A stretch of 42,390 nt of DNA from Burkholderia sp. Nafp2/4-1b (GTDB lineage: Bacteria; Pseudomonadota; Gammaproteobacteria; Burkholderiales; Burkholderiaceae). The notes under the pieces were generated by a model. It searched no databases, had not been told where the DNA came from, and saw only the letters and a list, made by a program, of their open reading frames with translations. Shown one piece after another: positions 40,401-42,390 of the stretch. Location: the NCBI RefSeq assembly GCF_003635165.1, contig NZ_ML058621.1:1-42390 (forward strand), read 5' to 3'. The stretch's first letter is position 1, and every line of letters starts with the position of its first letter. The translations under genes were made by a program, and so were the position numbers.

Positions 40401-42390
40401 GCATCAAGTACTTCCATGCCAATTCGACGGCAGCGGACAGCCAGGCGCTCGGCACGGACTCGGTCGCGATCGGTCCGAACGCCATCGCCAACCACACCGG
40501 CGACGTCGCCCTGGGCAGCGGCTCCGTCACCGCAGCGCCGAATGCAACGCCGACGGGTACCCTCGGCGGTGTGACGAGCACGTTCGCGGGCGGCAATCCG
40601 AGTAGCGTGGTGAGCGTCGGCGACGCGGCCAACGGCATCACGCGTCAGATCACCAACGTCGCGGCAGGCCAAATCACGGCAAGCAGCACGGACGCGATCA
40701 ACGGCTCCCAGCTCTTCGCGACCAATTCGGCGGTGAACTCGCTGTCGACGACGGTGTCGTCGTCCAGCAGCGCAATCTCGTCGCTGTCGACCGGCATCAC
40801 TTCGTTGTCGACGGGGCTCAGCTCGACCAATAGCTCGGTGACGTCGCTTTCGTCGTCGACCTCGACGGGTCTGTCGTCGGCTAATAGCTCGATCACGTCG
40901 CTGTCCACGTCGACTTCGACGGGCATCAATTCGTTGTCGACTGGCCTCAGCTCGACCAACAGCTCCGTGGCTTCGCTGTCGACCTCCACGTCGACAGGTC
41001 TCTCGTCGGCGAACAGCTCGATCGGCTCGCTCTCGACTGGCCTCAGCTCGACCGACAGCTCGGTGGCTTCGCTGTCGACCTCCACGTCGACCGGCCTGTC
41101 GTCGGCAAGCAGCTCGATCTCGTCGCTGTCCACGTCGACTTCAACCGGCATCAACTCGTTGTCGACGGGCCTCAGCTCGACTGACAGCTCGGTCGCTTCG
41201 CTCTCGACCTCCACGTCGACCGGCCTCTCGTCGGCGACCAGCTCGATCGGTTCGCTTTCGACCTCGACCTCGACCGGCCTTTCGTCGGCAACCAGCTCGA
41301 TCTCGTCGCTGTCCACGTCGACTTCGACTGGCATCAATTCGCTGTCGACGGGCCTCAGCTCGACCGACAGCTCGGTGGCCTCGCTCTCGACTTCCACGTC
41401 GACGGGCCTTTCGTCGGCGACCAGCTCGATCGGTTCGCTTTCGACCTCGACCTCCACCGGTCTGTCGTCGGCCAACAGCTCGATCACGTCGTTGTCCACG
41501 TCGACCTCGACCGGTATCAACTCGTTGTCCACCGGCCTCAGCTCGACTGACAGCTCGGTCGCTTCGCTCTCGACCTCCACGTCGACGGGCCTTTCGTCGG
41601 CGACCAGCTCGATCGGTTCGCTCTCGACCTCGACCTCCACCGGTCTGTCGTCGGCCAACAGCTCGATCACCTCGCTGTCCACGTCGACATCGACCGGTAT
41701 CAACTCGTTGTCGACGGGCCTCAGCTCGACCGACAGCTCGGTGGCCTCGCTCTCGACTTCCACGTCGACGGGCCTTTCGTCGGCGGCCAGCTCGATCGGG
41801 TCGCTCTCGACCTCTACCTCCACCGGTCTGTCGTCGGCCAACAGCTCGATCACCTCGTTGTCCACGTCGACCTCGACCGGTATCAACTCGTTGTCGACGG
41901 GCCTCAGCTCGACTGACAGCTCGGTCGCTTCGCTGTCGACCTCGACGTCGACGGGCCTGTCGTCGGCGACCAGCTCGATCTCGTCGCTGTCCACGTCGAC
42001 TTCGACCGGCATCAATTCGCTGTCGACTGGCCTCAGCTCGACCGACAGCTCGGTGGTTTCGCTGTCGACCTCCACGTCGACCGGCCTTTCATCGGCGACC
42101 AGCTCGATCAGTTCGCTGTCCACCTCGACCTCGACCGGCATCAACTCGCTATCCACCGGCCTCAGCTCGACCGACAGCTCGGTGGCTTCGCTCTCGACTT
42201 CCACGTCGACAGGTCTCTCCTCGGCGACCAGCTCGATCAGTTCGCTGTCCACCTCGACCTCGACCGGCATCAACTCGTTGTCGACGGGCCTCAGCTCGAC
42301 TGACAGCTCGGTCGCTTCGCTCTCGACCTCCACGTCGACCGGCCTCTCGTCGGCGACCAGCTCGATCGGTTCGCTTTCGACCTCGACCTC
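37490..42390 (+). CDS. Giant trimeric autotransporter adhesin (3' end beyond window)
   Basis: A frame open for 1633 codons to the window end without a stop. The N-terminus is an extended signal peptide typical of type V secretion: MNRTYRSIWNEALGAWVAAS (1-20), a charged stretch, then a hydrophobic core and cleavage near LASA (about 51). YadA-like head repeats follow (about 130-285: STALGFGATANALNSVAIGG, GIAIGGQ, SVALGSN), then a neck (about 290-324: RRIQNVGAGLVSATSTDAI, NGSQLYAV). A Ser/Thr-rich coiled-coil stalk follows (334 to about 910). An interposed module (about 915-1083) has GGGAKYDPTTGTVSAPAY, a second head (DSVAIGPNAIA) and neck (ITNVAAGQITASSTDAINGS). A second stalk runs off the edge. 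The C-terminal beta-barrel anchor must lie outside. GGAG is 10 bases before the ATG. Confidence 0.93.
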   Translation, partial: MNRTYRSIWNEALGAWVAASEHDSARGKPNKSVVAAAVLVAVAMLPSLASANTFVPGTTNGSQFTVSSCTSSGTNGTVGRTTTGNTNAYPVDGSGTYSTVAGCNSSGNNNLAATVYGAFAQVTGNGGTATGFLSSAALWGTSAGLESTASGTGSTALGFGATANALNSVAIGGAAGNGTTPLSYANSTIASGAGAVAIGSNATKGAQAAASDGIAIGGQSSVASTATSGIAIGLASTANVANSVALGSNSVTNGTAGSTTGGTGTVSSTTIGSQTFGTYAGASSPGGVVSVGAVNAERRIQNVGAGLVSATSTDAINGSQLYAVASTTTSSIASLSTSTSTGLSSANSSISSLSTSTSTGINSLSTGLSATNSSVTSLSSSTSTGLSSANSSISSLSTSTSTGINSLSTGLSSTKSSVTSLSSSTSTGLSSANSSITSLSTSASTGVSSLSTGLSTTNSSVTSLSTSASTGISSLSTGLSSTNSSVTSLSSSTSTGLSSANSSITSLSTSTSTGINSLSTGLSSTNSSVTSLSSSTSTGLSSANSSITSLSTSTSTGLSSANSSITSLSTSTSTGLSSANSSITSLSTSTSTGINSLSTGLSSTNSSVASLSTSTSTGLSSANSSIGSLSTSTSTGLSSATSSITSLSTSTSTGINSLSTGVSSTNSSVASLSTSTSTGLSSANSSITSLSTSTSTGINSLSTGLSSTNSSVTSLSSSTSTGLSSANSSVASLSTSTSTGINSLSTGLSSTNSSVASLSSSTSTGLSSANSSITSLSTSTSTGINSLSTGLSSTNSSVASLSSSTSTGLSSANSSITSLSTSTSTGINSLSTGLSSTNSSVTSLSSSTSTGLSSANSSITSLSTSASTGISSLSTGLSSTNSSVTSLSSSTSTGLSSANSSIGSLSTGLSTVATKTDNLGSSTASALGGGAKYDPTTGTVSAPAYTTYNANGTTSTANSVGSAIDSINSQGIKYFHANSTAADSQALGTDSVAIGPNAIANHTGDVALGSGSVTAAPNATPTGTLGGVTSTFAGGNPSSVVSVGDAANGITRQITNVAAGQITASSTDAINGSQLFATNSAVNSLSTTVSSSSSAISSLSTGITSLSTGLSSTNSSVTSLSSSTSTGLSSANSSITSLSTSTSTGINSLSTGLSSTNSSVASLSTSTSTGLSSANSSIGSLSTGLSSTDSSVASLSTSTSTGLSSASSSISSLSTSTSTGINSLSTGLSSTDSSVASLSTSTSTGLSSATSSIGSLSTSTSTGLSSATSSISSLSTSTSTGINSLSTGLSSTDSSVASLSTSTSTGLSSATSSIGSLSTSTSTGLSSANSSITSLSTSTSTGINSLSTGLSSTDSSVASLSTSTSTGLSSATSSIGSLSTSTSTGLSSANSSITSLSTSTSTGINSLSTGLSSTDSSVASLSTSTSTGLSSAASSIGSLSTSTSTGLSSANSSITSLSTSTSTGINSLSTGLSSTDSSVASLSTSTSTGLSSATSSISSLSTSTSTGINSLSTGLSSTDSSVVSLSTSTSTGLSSATSSISSLSTSTSTGINSLSTGLSSTDSSVASLSTSTSTGLSSATSSISSLSTSTSTGINSLSTGLSSTDSSVASLSTSTSTGLSSATSSIGSLSTST
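38489..40220 (+). repeat. Stalk repeat array 1 (129-bp units)
   Basis: A tandem coding repeat of about 13 units, mostly 129 bases (43 codons), e.g. from 38570 to 38699. Each unit consists of an 18-residue module (SLSTSTSTGLSSANSSIT) and a 25-residue module (SLSTSTSTGINSLSTGLSST followed by NSSVT). At 39124-39285 three 18-residue modules stand in a row, two of them identical over 54 bases. Synonymous differences between most copies show the array is old but partly refreshed. Confidence 0.9.
40739..42390 (+). repeat. Stalk repeat array 2 (183- and 129-bp units)
   Basis: A second array of the same modules after the inner head. From 41150 to 41882 the spacing between equivalent points is 183 bases four times (61 codons: two 18-residue modules and one 25-residue module). 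From 41882 to 42269 it is 129 bases three times (one of each). Asp replaces Asn in most 25-residue modules (STDSSVAS). The array continues past the window edge. Confidence 0.9.

Noticed and set aside
38452..40641. Long minus-strand frame of 729 residues with VEVDVESEV-type acidic repeats
   Set aside because: It is the reverse complement of the adhesin stalk. It has no ribosome binding site, signal peptide or known domain, and the plus strand has a full autotransporter layout.
40645..42333. Second long minus-strand acidic repeat frame (562 residues)
   Set aside because: Same shadow effect over the second stalk array; the opposite frame continues the adhesin without a stop.
38489..42390. Regular repeats suggesting a CRISPR array
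   Set aside because: Units are 54/75-base coding modules joined without unique spacers, in one open frame. There are no cas genes in the window.

Overview
The window is GC-rich (about two thirds G+C), with dense genes, strong GC3 bias, GTG/TTG starts and many LysR/GlxA-type regulators. Together with DUF4148 proteins, a ChoX-type choline system and a giant trimeric autotransporter, this points to Burkholderia, probably the B. cepacia complex. That assignment is inference from gene content. No rRNA, tRNA, insertion sequence, prophage or CRISPR array was seen.

Layout. 1-7320 is mixed: the start of an unidentified leftward gene, a cytochrome b561, two tandem DUF4148 secreted proteins, an Asp/Asn beta-hydroxylase-like oxygenase, a LysR regulator divergent from an NTF2-like protein, a MoaD/ThiS-like protein ending in Gly-Gly paired with a BNR propeller, and a LysR regulator divergent from a PACE-family biocide efflux pump. 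7333-14388 (minus strand) is the most unusual part. It encodes an orphan two-domain pilin-like protein, a 58-residue Cys- and Pro-rich peptide with a Gly-Gly leader, an HlyD-type adaptor, an ABC exporter with an intact C39 peptidase, a TolC-type outer-membrane protein and an LpxL-like acyltransferase. It reads as one compact peptide maturation and export operon, possibly with lipidation. 14904-20059 holds a TRIC/UPF0126 channel protein and a choline ABC system (ATPase, permease, GlxA/GbdR-type regulator, binding protein). 20625-25417 is a translationally coupled DUF2339-DUF3999 membrane pair. A candidate small RNA with a pyrimidine-rich anti-Shine-Dalgarno 5' end lies at about 25593-25660.

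25858-36488 is rich in stress and metal resistance genes: an FMN reductase, a complete arsenic operon (arsR-arsC-acr3-arsH, with a promoter suggesting a leaderless arsR mRNA), and a chromate operon (chrB-chrA, a second ChrB-domain protein, an MFS transporter, a YVTN propeller). A ferritin-like di-iron protein follows. A 1 kb gene-poor stretch, the right-hand half strikingly AT-rich, then precedes a giant trimeric autotransporter adhesin. Its frame starts at 37490 and stays open to the window end. It has an extended signal peptide, YadA-like heads and necks, and a stalk built from 18- and 25-residue modules. The membrane anchor lies beyond the window.
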